Shown piece after piece: positions 26,272 through 35,030 of a stretch of DNA of 64,000 nt; the stretch's first letter is position 1, and each line of letters begins with the position of its first letter. A program made the position numbers and the translations under genes. Origin of the DNA: an uncultured Bacilli bacterium (GTDB taxonomy: Bacteria > Bacillota_I > Bacilli_A > RFN20 > CAG-826); the NCBI GenBank assembly GCA_934140155.1, contig CAKPBC010000005.1, positions 43,154 through 107,153 of the forward strand, in the 5' to 3' direction. The notes below the pieces were generated by a model. It was not told where the DNA came from and made no database searches. It saw only the letters and a program-made list of their open reading frames with translations.

Positions 26272-27285
26272 CTAACTTTTTTTGTGGTCAATATTTTTGG
26301 TTTCCAATAATAATTCATCAAAATCAGAAATATATTTTTGATCTTGTACAATTCGATATTTCTCATACTCATCTAATGCTAATTTATCTGCTATTTCTCT
26401 TTTAATTTTACCATTGTCTTTTAAAATGTTGTATTCATTTAAATTCAAAAACATTTCCAATTTATTTTTCCATTCTCGCATAGAAATTATATGGCCTAAT
26501 TTCACCTGTCTTTCAGCAAAATCCAAATACATTGATACCAAATTATTAAGTTCTTTTAATTCTTCCTGAGATAAATAGTTTTTGGCAATCACAACATCGG
26601 TCTCTAAAATTTTACCATCAGGAGCATTTTTCCAAGTTTGTAGTCCCATATGGTCCTTCTTAGAATCAACTCTATTATATATTATTTCTGGAGCTGTCAT
26701 TCCTGTAATAGCGTAATGCAATTTATTTTGAACATTCTTATAAAATTCTTTTGTAATCTCACTATTTTTATCATAATCATAACTACATTCTTTATAAATA
26801 TCTGTAATTTTTTGATAAAATCTTCTTTCGCTTGCTCTAATTTCCTTGATTTTAACTAATAACTCATCAAAGTAATCTTTACCAAATTTCGGACCATTCT
26901 TTAACAATTCAGTATTTAAAACATATCCTTTTTTTATATATTCTTTTAATGTATTCGTAGCCCATATTCTAAAACTAGTAGCCTCTTTAGAATTAACGCG
27001 ATAACCAACAGCAATAATTGCATCTAAACTATAAAAATTTGTATTGTAGTTTTTTCCATCAGAGGCAGTTACTCTAATTTTTTGAGTAACTGAATTCTTA
27101 TTTAGTTCCTCACTTTTAAATATATTCTGTAAATGATATGTGATATTGTTTTCTGCAACATTAAATAGTTCAGCCATTGTTTTTTGTGTTAACCAAAAAT
27201 CCTCATTATCATATAAAACTTCTATTTGAACATTACCATTTCCACTTTGATATAAGATTAAATCTTTTAGTTTATCTATCTTCAT
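26272..27285 (-). CDS. rhuM: RhuM-family protein
   Basis: 337 residues, full length for the Virulence_RhuM family. N-terminal winged-helix-like part with DNEDFWLTQKTMAELFNV (family hallmark) and NFYSLDAIIAVGYRVNS near residue 90; central FRIWATNTLKEYIKKGY; C-terminal half with MTAPEIIYNRVDSKKDHMGL. RhuM proteins often sit beside type I restriction systems or in defence and mobile islands, and their biochemical role is not firmly settled. A strong GGGAGGAAG site precedes the ATG. The 60 codons upstream are open in the same frame and may be the tail of a lost neighbour. Confidence 0.88.
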   Translation of the reverse strand: MKIDKLKDLILYQSGNGNVQIEVLYDNEDFWLTQKTMAELFNVAENNITYHLQNIFKSEELNKNSVTQKIRVTASDGKNYNTNFYSLDAIIAVGYRVNSKEATSFRIWATNTLKEYIKKGYVLNTELLKNGPKFGKDYFDELLVKIKEIRASERRFYQKITDIYKECSYDYDKNSEITKEFYKNVQNKLHYAITGMTAPEIIYNRVDSKKDHMGLQTWKNAPDGKILETDVVIAKNYLSQEELKELNNLVSMYLDFAERQVKLGHIISMREWKNKLEMFLNLNEYNILKDNGKIKREIADKLALDEYEKYRIVQDQKYISDFDELLLETKNIDHKKS

Positions 27286-27582
27286 TATATGTTCTTCCTC
27301 CCGTTGTTTTTTTTTATTAAATATGCATTTTGATATTCGTTGATTAAGAAATTTCTCAAAGTTCTCTAAAAGTTCATCATAAAGAACTATTTGTATTCGT
27401 ATTCATATACTACTTTTGTACTGTATCCATTCAACATCTCCCTCATTAATAGCAATAGTATTTACCTTAGTAATTTTTAGATTATTATAACATTTTTTCT
27501 AACACTTTAATATATAATTGCTATATTTTTATCCTCTTCCATTACTTTAAAAGGTAATAGCTTTATAGTACCAATTATATTA
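27286..27582 (-). other. Region upstream of rhuM with a possible gene remnant
   Basis: On the minus strand one frame reads KITKVNTIAINEGDVEWIQ, a TGA, then VLYDELLENFEKFLNQRISKC, and runs in frame into the rhuM ATG. This could be the decayed tail of a neighbour. A TATAAT on the minus strand near 27482-27487 could serve rhuM. Nothing else was recognised. Confidence 0.3.
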
Positions 27583-27797
27583 GAGTTATCGTTGGTGAAT
27601 TCCTTGTTTCTCGAGAAGGTATTGGTTACTTAGTTGTTTATGGTGGCCAAGTATTTAAACTAGACTTAGTAATGATGGGTGTCTTTATATTAGGAATAAT
27701 TGCTTTATTAATGTATTTAGTACTTAACTCAATAGAAAAATATTATCGTAATAAAAGATACGCTAGAAAGAAGAAAAACTAACCCATTTTCTTCTTT
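27583..27797 (+). repeat. 215-bp direct repeat, copy 2
   Basis: Second copy of 25841-26055, 2 synonymous differences in 215 bases. Here it is an orphan 3' fragment with no start codon or body, ending 60 bases before the binding-protein gene. Confidence 0.95.
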
Positions 27798-27804
27798 TTT
27801 CTTT

Positions 27805-27836
27805 TTATTAGTGGCATTTTTTAAAATCACTAATAA
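27805..27836 (+). promoter_or_regulatory. Perfect 9-bp hairpin before the binding-protein gene
   Basis: TTATTAGTG, 14-base loop, CACTAATAA, directly upstream of the GGAG of the gene at 27857. No U-tract. Could stabilise or partition the mRNA of the original three-gene operon. Confidence 0.4.
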
Positions 27837-27856
27837 ACTAAATTATGGAGATTATT

Positions 27857-28858
27857 ATGAAAAAAATTAAAACATTCTTATTAACTTTATTTATGGTACT
27901 TCCCTTATTTTTTATAAGTGGATGTAACGATAATGGCTTAACTAATATTACGATTGCGGAAGTTACTCATTCTTTATTTTATGCCCCACAATATGTGGCC
28001 ATAAATAAAGGATACTTCAAAGATGAAGGATTAAACATTAAAGTCATTACTACGCCAGGCGCAGATAAGACTATGGCGGCTTTATTATCTAAAGAGGCAC
28101 AAATTGCTCTTATGGGACCAGAAGCTACGGTTTATGTTTATAACGGCGGAGAAAAAAACTACGCAATTAACTTTGCCCAATTAACTCAAAAAGATGGATC
28201 ATTCTTATTAGGAAGAGAAAAAATTGATAACTTCTCTTATGATATGTTAAAAGGTAAAACATTAATTGGCGGAAGAAAAGGCGGAATGCCGGAAATGACT
28301 CTAGAATACGTCTTAAAAAACAAAGGATTAACAGTCACACGAAACGGGGAAGACACTTCCGCGGATGTTAATATTCGTACTGATGTTAATTTTGATGTCA
28401 TGGCGGGTGTTTTTACCGCTGGACAATCTGATTATGTAACTTTATTTGAACCATCTGCTTCACAAGTTGAACGAAATGGCATTGGTCATATCGTCGCTTC
28501 AATTGGTGAAGAAAGCGGAGTTGTGCCTTATACTTGTTATTCTTCACTTAAGAACTATTTTAGTGAAAATAAAGAAACTTTAGAAAAGTTTACCCGCGCA
28601 ATTAAAAGAGGATTAGAGTTTGTTTATAATGCTTCAAGCGAAGAATTAATTAATGCTTTAGCGCCTTCTTTTGTTTCTAGCGATGAAGTAGAAATTAAAA
28701 GTGTTATGAACAACTACTTAAAAATTAAAGCCTGGCCTAATTCCTTAGAATTAAATAAAGATAACTATAACCGTTTAATTGATATCGTTACGCTTGCCGG
28801 AGAATTAGATAAACCTGCACCATTTGAAAAGATTGTTGATAATTCACTTGTGTCTTAA
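27857..28858 (+). CDS. ABC importer substrate-binding lipoprotein (NMT1/THI5-like)
   Basis: 333 residues from ATG at 27857 after GGAG. Lipoprotein signal ending LFFISGC. The body has the NMT1/THI5/SsuA-like periplasmic-binding fold: ITIAEVTHSLFYAPQYVAINKGYF and LLSKEAQIALMGPEA. Captures the ligand at the outer membrane face for the transporter encoded by 24489-26040. Ligand unknown; relatives bind sulfonates, nitrate or thiamine-pyrimidine precursors. Separated from its transporter by the RhuM islet, and no strong promoter is visible between the islet and this gene. Confidence 0.9.
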   Translation: MKKIKTFLLTLFMVLPLFFISGCNDNGLTNITIAEVTHSLFYAPQYVAINKGYFKDEGLNIKVITTPGADKTMAALLSKEAQIALMGPEATVYVYNGGEKNYAINFAQLTQKDGSFLLGREKIDNFSYDMLKGKTLIGGRKGGMPEMTLEYVLKNKGLTVTRNGEDTSADVNIRTDVNFDVMAGVFTAGQSDYVTLFEPSASQVERNGIGHIVASIGEESGVVPYTCYSSLKNYFSENKETLEKFTRAIKRGLEFVYNASSEELINALAPSFVSSDEVEIKSVMNNYLKIKAWPNSLELNKDNYNRLIDIVTLAGELDKPAPFEKIVDNSLVS

Positions 28859-28880
28859 GCACTACCTAGTAGTGCTTTTT
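28857..28880 (+). terminator. Terminator after the binding-protein gene
   Basis: AGCACTAC / GTAGTGCT hairpin with five T, overlapping the stop codon. Confidence 0.8.
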
Positions 28881-28881
28881 C

Positions 28882-30501
28882 TTATCTTTTTATTACTATT
28901 TCGCAAGTATTAAAAATCTTTTTTCTTGGCTCTATAATTTCTATTTTTTGTTCTTTTTCTTTGATTTTTGGCTTTTTTTCTAATGATATATTAGCTAATA
29001 AAATTATTAAAGGTGCGCCTAAGCATCCCACTACAATAAATATAACTGGTAAAATACTTCCACAGGATAATAAGGCCAAGGCCCCAATGATTACAGCAAA
29101 AATTATAGAATCATAAGAATATTTAAATACTTCTTTTAAAGTAAATTTTTTGCTATCTTTTGGAGTGACAATAAATGTGGCTTTTTTCCCAAATAATCCT
29201 AAGAAAATAGTTTTTAACATCATTGGCGATAAAGATGCATAAGTCATAATATTAATAATAAAATATGGAATTAACAAGAAAACATTTTTTGTTCTTTGAT
29301 AAACAAATAAATCTGGAATCATTGGCGAGCATAAAAATAAAATCATAATTAGATATATAGTTAATGAATAACGAATAATTGGATAACCTAAAAATCCTAA
29401 TCCAATTGTACAAATTGTTAATAATAAACTTAGTATTGGAACAATTGGTAAACTATAATGAGAAAGTTTAATATCCATTTTTTCAAACCATTTCATTTTT
29501 GAATGATTAATGTCTTTATCATATTTGCGCATATATTCAAGATTTCCTTGTGTCCATTTGCATTGGCGTTTCTTTAAAGAGACGTAATCAATTGGAAATT
29601 CTTCGAAACATTCAATATCCGGAGCGTAAATTATATTTAAGTTTACATTTTTAATTTCTACTGCAAATGAAATATCTTCGGCAACCACTAATGGGAAGCC
29701 TTTAGTTTTAATGTAACATTCTTTAGAAATAGTCATACCATGACCAATTAAAGCATTCGCGCCATAGAAGTTTTTTACTACTTGCACTGTTGTGCCATTA
29801 CTATTTACACACATTCCCATTAAAGCTTGGAATACATTTTTACCTTTTAAGGCTTTATGTTTAGCTTGTACTGCTCCACAATTTGGATCATAGTTAAAAT
29901 ATTTTAAAACTTTTTTAATATAATCTTGAGGAATTACTTCATCACTATCCAATACCACAAAATAATCGTAGTCATCTCTTCCCATTAAATAATTATTTAA
30001 ATTGCCAGCTTTATAACCTGTATGATCTTTACGACGAATTACTTCGACATTAGAATGTTGAAATTTGTATTTATTAATGAGACTAATATATTCATTTTTA
30101 GTACTATCATCTAAAATAACAACTTTAAAATTACTATAATCTTGGCGGCTACTTTTAAAGAGAGCACTAGGATTAAAGTCATTGCAAGTACAATATAATA
30201 GTAATACACGTGGCTCATTTTCTTTAGATATTTCCACATCTTTTATTTTTTGATATTCTTTTCCTAATGTCTTATGTTTGAAAGCATAAGTTAAGGAAAA
30301 TATAAAATCTTTAATACTTCCTAACCACAATACTCCTAACACTAATGTATTAATAGCTAATAAAATAATAATCAAAACATATTTTATAATATTGGATTCA
30401 TTAATATCTTTAATAATATTAAATAAGGCAAATCCTAAAAGTGTTAACGCACCTATCCATAAACTAATAATAATTAAATAAACTGTTCCTCTTTTTTTCA
30501 T
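28882..30501 (-). CDS. Membrane-bound family 2 glycosyltransferase
   Basis: 539 residues from ATG at 30501 after GGGAG; the longer frame from 30570 lacks a site. Two membrane segments at the N-terminus, then a GT-A domain with VVLDSDEVIP (D-x-D type UDP-sugar/metal binding near residue 190), the acceptor-site EDISF and RQCKWTQGN resembling the QxxRW motif of processive synthases, then about six C-terminal membrane segments. Probably builds a surface polysaccharide or glycolipid. Divergent from the sigma/anti-sigma pair, which may control it. Confidence 0.85.
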   Translation of the reverse strand: MKKRGTVYLIIISLWIGALTLLGFALFNIIKDINESNIIKYVLIIILLAINTLVLGVLWLGSIKDFIFSLTYAFKHKTLGKEYQKIKDVEISKENEPRVLLLYCTCNDFNPSALFKSSRQDYSNFKVVILDDSTKNEYISLINKYKFQHSNVEVIRRKDHTGYKAGNLNNYLMGRDDYDYFVVLDSDEVIPQDYIKKVLKYFNYDPNCGAVQAKHKALKGKNVFQALMGMCVNSNGTTVQVVKNFYGANALIGHGMTISKECYIKTKGFPLVVAEDISFAVEIKNVNLNIIYAPDIECFEEFPIDYVSLKKRQCKWTQGNLEYMRKYDKDINHSKMKWFEKMDIKLSHYSLPIVPILSLLLTICTIGLGFLGYPIIRYSLTIYLIMILFLCSPMIPDLFVYQRTKNVFLLIPYFIINIMTYASLSPMMLKTIFLGLFGKKATFIVTPKDSKKFTLKEVFKYSYDSIIFAVIIGALALLSCGSILPVIFIVVGCLGAPLIILLANISLEKKPKIKEKEQKIEIIEPRKKIFNTCEIVIKR

Positions 30502-30539
30502 AATGTTTTGTCTCCCTCTATCAAATACTTTGACAATAA

Positions 30540-30569
30540 ATAAAACATTATGAAATTTAAAAATGTCCA
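30540..30569 (-). promoter_or_regulatory. Possible promoter of the GT2 gene with GTGGACA box
   Basis: Minus-strand GTGGACA at about 30564-30570, an 18-base spacer and TTTTAT. The same GTGGACA box with an 18-base spacer occurs before the anti-sigma gene (31193-31223). Confidence 0.35.
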
Positions 30570-30601
30570 CACTTTTTTAATAATTACTAGTTTTTTTTAA
30601 C

Positions 30602-30630
30602 TTTACTTGGTTAATACTACATAGTATAAT
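30602..30630 (+). promoter_or_regulatory. Promoter of the sigma factor gene
   Basis: TTTACT, 17-base spacer, TATAAT, 24 bases before the ATG at 30654. Confidence 0.45.
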
Positions 30631-30653
30631 TCAATTAATTAAGAGGTGTAATG

Positions 30654-31190
30654 ATGGATAAAGATATAAATCAAATAATAGAATATGCCTTATCTCTCAT
30701 TACTAATGGCGATGAAAAAGGCATTGACATAATTTATAAAACAATGGGAAAAGTCATGTTTGTTATCGCTAAAGGTATTACCAATGATAATTTCATTAGC
30801 GAAGATGTCATTCAAGATAGTTTATTAAAAATAGTACAAAGCGCTACTAAATATAAAAAAGGTTCTAATGGCTATGCTTGGATTTGTAAAATAACTAAAA
30901 ACACTGCCTTGAATACTATTAAAACTTTGAATAATAATCCCACAATTGACATTGATGAGTTTAAAAATATTAGTGACGATAATGATTTAACTAATAAATC
31001 TCATACTCAATTACTAGTGGAACAATTAATGAATTCTTTAACTCCACCAATAGTAAAACAAATGATATATATGAAATATTTTTTAGATATGAGCGTAAGA
31101 GAAATAGCTAAAGAAATCAAAAAATCTAAATCATATGTAAGTAAAGAAATACAAAAAGCCGAAGAAAAAATGAAAAAATTAATTAAGTAA
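30654..31190 (+). CDS. ECF-type RNA polymerase sigma factor
   Basis: 178 residues from the second of two ATGs (better spacing after AAGAGGTG). Sigma-70 region 2 spans about residues 25-95 (FISEDVIQDSLLKIVQSATKY and GYAWICKITKNTALN); region 4 helix-turn-helix is in the last 60 residues (MSVREIAKEIKKSKSYVSKEIQ). Directs RNA polymerase to specific promoters, probably in response to envelope stress given its partner. A predicted membrane anti-sigma gene follows 52 bases downstream. Likely targets are not known; the adjacent glycosyltransferase is a candidate. Confidence 0.88.
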   Translation: MDKDINQIIEYALSLITNGDEKGIDIIYKTMGKVMFVIAKGITNDNFISEDVIQDSLLKIVQSATKYKKGSNGYAWICKITKNTALNTIKTLNNNPTIDIDEFKNISDDNDLTNKSHTQLLVEQLMNSLTPPIVKQMIYMKYFLDMSVREIAKEIKKSKSYVSKEIQKAEEKMKKLIK

Positions 31191-31192
31191 AC

Positions 31193-31223
31193 GTGGACAA
31201 AATAAATAAAAAGATTGTTATAT
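31193..31223 (+). promoter_or_regulatory. Possible promoter before the anti-sigma gene with GTGGACA box
   Basis: GTGGACA, 18-base spacer, TTATAT. Same box and spacing as at 30540-30569. Confidence 0.35.
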
Positions 31224-31242
31224 TTAATGAAAGGACAAAATT

Positions 31243-31965
31243 ATGAGAAGCGATATCAAAGACCAAGAATTAGAAGAACTGTTCTCTAAATATGTTGAAG
31301 AACGCGCTACTACTACTTCTAAAGACTTAACATTAAAAGCAAAAAAATATTTAAATGAACAAAAAGAATCTAAAGTTTTAGTAAATAATGCTACTTTAGC
31401 TACCAATAACGAAAATATAACATTAGATGCCAAAAGTGATAAACAAAAATATTATATTTGGAGCATTTTTATCGCTATTATCTTAATGATTACAGCCTTT
31501 TTTATTGTAAAAGACATACGTAATAAAGAAAATGCCATGACTACATTTAGCACACTAAATGATTCTGATTTAAATGTGATAAGAAGTACATACAAGAATA
31601 AAAACTTTCTATCTTTTATAGATGAAAACCAAGTCTCTTTATATGAAGAATATGAATTAATTAATGCTACTAAAGATTATAAAGAAAACACAATTGTTGC
31701 TTATTATGTCGAATATAAAACTATTGAAAATATTGATAGCAAATTATATGTTGAACTTAATCATTTAGCGTTAGAAAAAACTTCTTCTTATAAAAATTAT
31801 AATAAATACCTTACATTAAATAAAACACTCATCTATGGCGAAATAAAGAAGTCTAGTTCTTATTTCTATTTTATAAACAATAATTACAAATATAATTTAG
31901 AACTTGTAAGTAATGATACAAATACAATCAATACGATATTAAATAAAATAACTAGTAGTTTCTAA
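31243..31965 (+). CDS. Membrane protein, probable anti-sigma factor
   Basis: 240 residues. Charged cytoplasmic N-terminus (about 1-68, containing LEELFSKYVEERATTTSKDL), one membrane segment (about 70-90, YYIWSIFIAIILMITAFFIV) and an extracytoplasmic C-terminal domain of 150 residues. This layout and the position right after an ECF sigma gene support an anti-sigma role, although no zinc-binding HxxxCxxC motif is present and no known anti-sigma domain is recognisable. Would hold the sigma factor at the membrane until an outside signal releases it. Confidence 0.65.
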   Translation: MRSDIKDQELEELFSKYVEERATTTSKDLTLKAKKYLNEQKESKVLVNNATLATNNENITLDAKSDKQKYYIWSIFIAIILMITAFFIVKDIRNKENAMTTFSTLNDSDLNVIRSTYKNKNFLSFIDENQVSLYEEYELINATKDYKENTIVAYYVEYKTIENIDSKLYVELNHLALEKTSSYKNYNKYLTLNKTLIYGEIKKSSSYFYFINNNYKYNLELVSNDTNTINTILNKITSSF

Positions 31966-31977
31966 ACTACTAGTTAT
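31949..31977. terminator. Bidirectional terminator
   Basis: Perfect palindrome AACTAGTAGTTT-CTA-AACTACTAGTT with A/T runs on both sides, shared by the convergent anti-sigma and MATE genes and overlapping both stop codons. Confidence 0.75.
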
Positions 31978-33334
31978 TTTCTATTGTTTCCATTTCTTTA
32001 ATAGCCTTTTTATAAACACTAATGAAATAAATAAGCTCAGCAATCCCAGTTATTAACCAAGAGAATATATATAATAAATATAAAGATGGTATGGTTTTAA
32101 AATGTGCAAATATTGTATAAATCCAAATAATTCTAAATACACATGAACCAGTAATAACAATAATAGTTGGTACAATTGTTTTTCCTAAGCCTCTTGAACC
32201 AGCAATCGAATTATCCATTAAAGCACAGAATCCATAAGAAAATCCCATAATCATTATTCTTTTCATGCCTGCATCAATAACTTCATTAGAATTCGTAAAC
32301 AAAGATAAAAATTGTCTTCCAAATGCTACCAGTAATAATCCTAAAATTAAGCCAGCACCAAATGAATAAGTTAAACTAACAAGATAAGATTTCATTACAC
32401 GACTTTTATTTTTAGCCCCATAGTTTTGAGCCATAAATGTAGAACAACCAACATAAAACGCTGCCATAACATCATAAATTAAGGCATCTGCGTTAGCTGC
32501 TGCTGAATTCCCATCAACCATAATCTTAGGTAAACTATTCACCCCTGATTGAATAAATAAGTTAGCAATCGCAAATATTGAGTTTTGAAATCCAGCTGGA
32601 ATACCAAGTTTTAAAACTTGTAAGCCAATATTTTTGTTTAATTTTAAATGTGCAAAGGTTAATTTGTATTCACCTTTAAAACGCATTATCGAAATAACTA
32701 TTAATAAGGCAGAGATATATTGAGAAATAATACTTGCTAAAGCCACACCCATAACATCAAGTTTACACACAATTACAAAGAAAAGATTTAAAGCAACATT
32801 AATAACACCTGAGCAAAGTAAAAAGATTAAAGGCCGTCTTGTATTTCCCATTGCGCTAAATACTGCATTACCATAGTTAAATATTGCTAAAGCTGGCATG
32901 CCTAACATATATATTCTTAAATAGTTTGTCGCACCTTCAAAGAAAACATCTTGCGTTCCTAAAATACTTAAAAACCAAGGAATAGTAAGTTCGGAGATTA
33001 ATGTTAATATTAATCCCATGATGATACTTAATACAAAAGATACATGGATTGTGTCATGAATACTTTGTTGATTTTTTTGTCCAATAAATTTAGCAAGCAA
33101 AGCATTAACACCATTACCTAAACCAATTAAAAAACCAGTAAACAAAGTAACTAATGTTGTTGTAGATCCCACAGCCCCTAAAGAATTTGGGCCGCCAAAC
33201 TTACCAACAACAGCAATATCGGACATATTAAATAAAATTTGTAATACGTTCGTAGCCACTAGTGGTAAAGAAAATAATAATATTTGTTTCCATAAAGAAC
33301 CTTTTTCAAAATTTTCACTACTGCTTGTTTTCAT
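31970..33334 (-). CDS. MATE-family multidrug/metabolite exporter
   Basis: 454 residues with 12 predicted membrane segments in two similar halves. Conserved N-terminal PLVATNVLQILFNMSDIAVVGKFGG and GNGVNALLAKFIGQ match the DinF/NorM-like MATE proteins. Exports cationic or amphiphilic compounds using an ion gradient; substrate unknown. ATG at 33334 follows AAAGGG. No regulator adjacent. Confidence 0.93.
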   Translation of the reverse strand: MKTSSSENFEKGSLWKQILLFSLPLVATNVLQILFNMSDIAVVGKFGGPNSLGAVGSTTTLVTLFTGFLIGLGNGVNALLAKFIGQKNQQSIHDTIHVSFVLSIIMGLILTLISELTIPWFLSILGTQDVFFEGATNYLRIYMLGMPALAIFNYGNAVFSAMGNTRRPLIFLLCSGVINVALNLFFVIVCKLDVMGVALASIISQYISALLIVISIMRFKGEYKLTFAHLKLNKNIGLQVLKLGIPAGFQNSIFAIANLFIQSGVNSLPKIMVDGNSAAANADALIYDVMAAFYVGCSTFMAQNYGAKNKSRVMKSYLVSLTYSFGAGLILGLLLVAFGRQFLSLFTNSNEVIDAGMKRIMIMGFSYGFCALMDNSIAGSRGLGKTIVPTIIVITGSCVFRIIWIYTIFAHFKTIPSLYLLYIFSWLITGIAELIYFISVYKKAIKEMETIENN

Positions 33335-33410
33335 AACTAAACCCTTTCACACAAGCAATGTTTTATCACTTTTTGTTAGTAATTTCAACAATAAAACGCT
33401 TTAACTCCAT

Positions 33411-33444
33411 AAAAAAATGATGAGAACAATTACTCACCATTTAT
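33411..33444 (-). terminator. Terminator of the ABC exporter operon
   Basis: Minus-strand ATGGTGAG / CTCATCAT stem (one wobble) followed by seven T. Confidence 0.7.
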
Positions 33445-33461
33445 TATGTTTATTTTAATAT

Positions 33462-35030
33462 TTAGCAAACAATTTCATCAAACCATTTTTTGCCTTCTTT
33501 ATTTAATACTTGAATCATAATTAGAATAAACAAAATGATAAGAAGCAACGAAATAATAACTGCGATTACTAAACCCATTAAAAAATAAAATATGATAAAT
33601 ATACCACATAATACTAAAGCAATAAGCATTTCGGAAAAAGTATAAATCATTATTGATGCAGAATTTTTTATTTCGTTAAAAGATGACCAATGCAATCGTG
33701 GGTGTTTTAAATTGATTACCAAACCAAATAATCCTAGTGCTAATATGTAGAGTTGCGGATAAATAATTAAATTGATAATATCTAATACATTCATTGGTAT
33801 AACACAAATAATTATCAAACTACTAATAAGTGCGAATATGCCATTAAATATTTGATTTTCAATTAATTTAGCCATGTAATAATCTTTTTTTCTTATTGGT
33901 AAAGTTTTAATGAGCCAAAAACTATCTTTTTCTAAAGATATGGCCATTGTAGTAATTGCCATCATAGCACAAAAGAAACAAATTATTATCGGTGATGCGC
34001 TCTTTATCATATCCACAATTAATGTTGCTTCTGGAGGAACTGTTGCATTATTGAAGTTAATTACCACGAATGTAGTCATAATTACTCCAACAAGTCCACC
34101 AGAAAAAGAACTTAATAAGATCAAAGGTACAGAGAATAACAGTTTAAAATCTTTAGAAATTATTGAGGAAACAACTGATTTAGATTTAACTTCTTTACGA
34201 TTATATTTACTTCTTGAAAAACTACGATTAAGCATTATATAAAACGCTTCATAAAATTTCGCATATAAGAAGATAACTGTAATAGCGCTAATAAGCGAAC
34301 TACCGACAAGCAATAAGAAATAAAGCCATTCATTATTAACAAATCCACGATATATCCAATCAAACAAGAAAAAGTCACGCATTTTTGCAATTGCTTTTAA
34401 GAAAACTGTTGGGTCTTCTTCACCTGTCCCATTTATATTTAATGTAAAAGATAATACAATAAGTCCAACAAATAATCCAATATACAAAATAGTAGAAATT
34501 ATCTTAGCTATTTTAAAACGATTAACTAAAAATGAAATCAAAAATCCAATAACACTAGATACTAATACACCAATTAAAGGAATTATTAATAACAAAATCA
34601 AGCCAAAAAACAAAAATGAGATATGTGATAAAGAATATAAAACAATTGTTGGTAAAAATAAAATAATTGAGTATACCAATTCTTGTAAATAAAATATTAA
34701 TAATTTCGCACTTATAATCGTTTTCTTAGTTATGGGTAAAGGAGTTAATATATTATGGTCTTTATTAGAAAATAACACCATTTGTGCTCTAAAGATTGTT
34801 GTAAAGATAACAAATATTAAAGCAACACTAGCAAATAGTAATGGAAGATATTGTTCCCCGTTAACTTCCTTTAAAATAACATCCATACCTAAAGTATAAA
34901 ATATTGATAATCCAAAGAATAAAACTCCTAGAATTATTAAAGTTATATACGGCTTACGATTATTTTTCTTTGAAAAAGAAGAAAATAACTCACTAAACAA
35001 AGTTTTAAATACTACACTAAAATTATTCAT
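33462..35030 (-). CDS. ABC-2-type exporter permease
   Basis: 522 residues with about 12 hydrophobic segments, no signal peptide and no enzymatic motif. Resembles the large single-gene permeases paired with YthP/EcsA-like ATPases. Its ATG overlaps the last 8 bases of the ATPase gene, so the two are translated together. Substrate unknown; peptide, lipid or antibiotic export are all possible. Confidence 0.8.
   Translation of the reverse strand: MNNFSVVFKTLFSELFSSFSKKNNRKPYITLIILGVLFFGLSIFYTLGMDVILKEVNGEQYLPLLFASVALIFVIFTTIFRAQMVLFSNKDHNILTPLPITKKTIISAKLLIFYLQELVYSIILFLPTIVLYSLSHISFLFFGLILLLIIPLIGVLVSSVIGFLISFLVNRFKIAKIISTILYIGLFVGLIVLSFTLNINGTGEEDPTVFLKAIAKMRDFFLFDWIYRGFVNNEWLYFLLLVGSSLISAITVIFLYAKFYEAFYIMLNRSFSRSKYNRKEVKSKSVVSSIISKDFKLLFSVPLILLSSFSGGLVGVIMTTFVVINFNNATVPPEATLIVDMIKSASPIIICFFCAMMAITTMAISLEKDSFWLIKTLPIRKKDYYMAKLIENQIFNGIFALISSLIIICVIPMNVLDIINLIIYPQLYILALGLFGLVINLKHPRLHWSSFNEIKNSASIMIYTFSEMLIALVLCGIFIIFYFLMGLVIAVIISLLLIILFILIMIQVLNKEGKKWFDEIVC

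Larger units (their letters stand above)
26056..27582. mobile_element. RhuM islet inserted in an ABC importer operon
   Basis: 1527 bp of unrelated DNA bounded by the two 215-bp copies of the permease 3' end. It holds a plus-strand terminator at its left edge, rhuM on the minus strand, and a gene remnant upstream of rhuM. There is no transposase or integrase and no terminal inverted repeats that I can see. The arrangement is what site-specific or homologous insertion leaves when the incoming DNA carries its own copy of the target gene's 3' end. Confidence 0.7.

Noticed and set aside
26056..27582. Insertion sequence
   Set aside because: No transposase, no terminal inverted repeats and the flanking duplication is 215 bp, far longer than an IS target duplication.
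33910..34242. Plus-strand ORF of 110 codons within the ABC permease
   Set aside because: Antisense to a membrane protein gene, without a binding site or recognisable domain.
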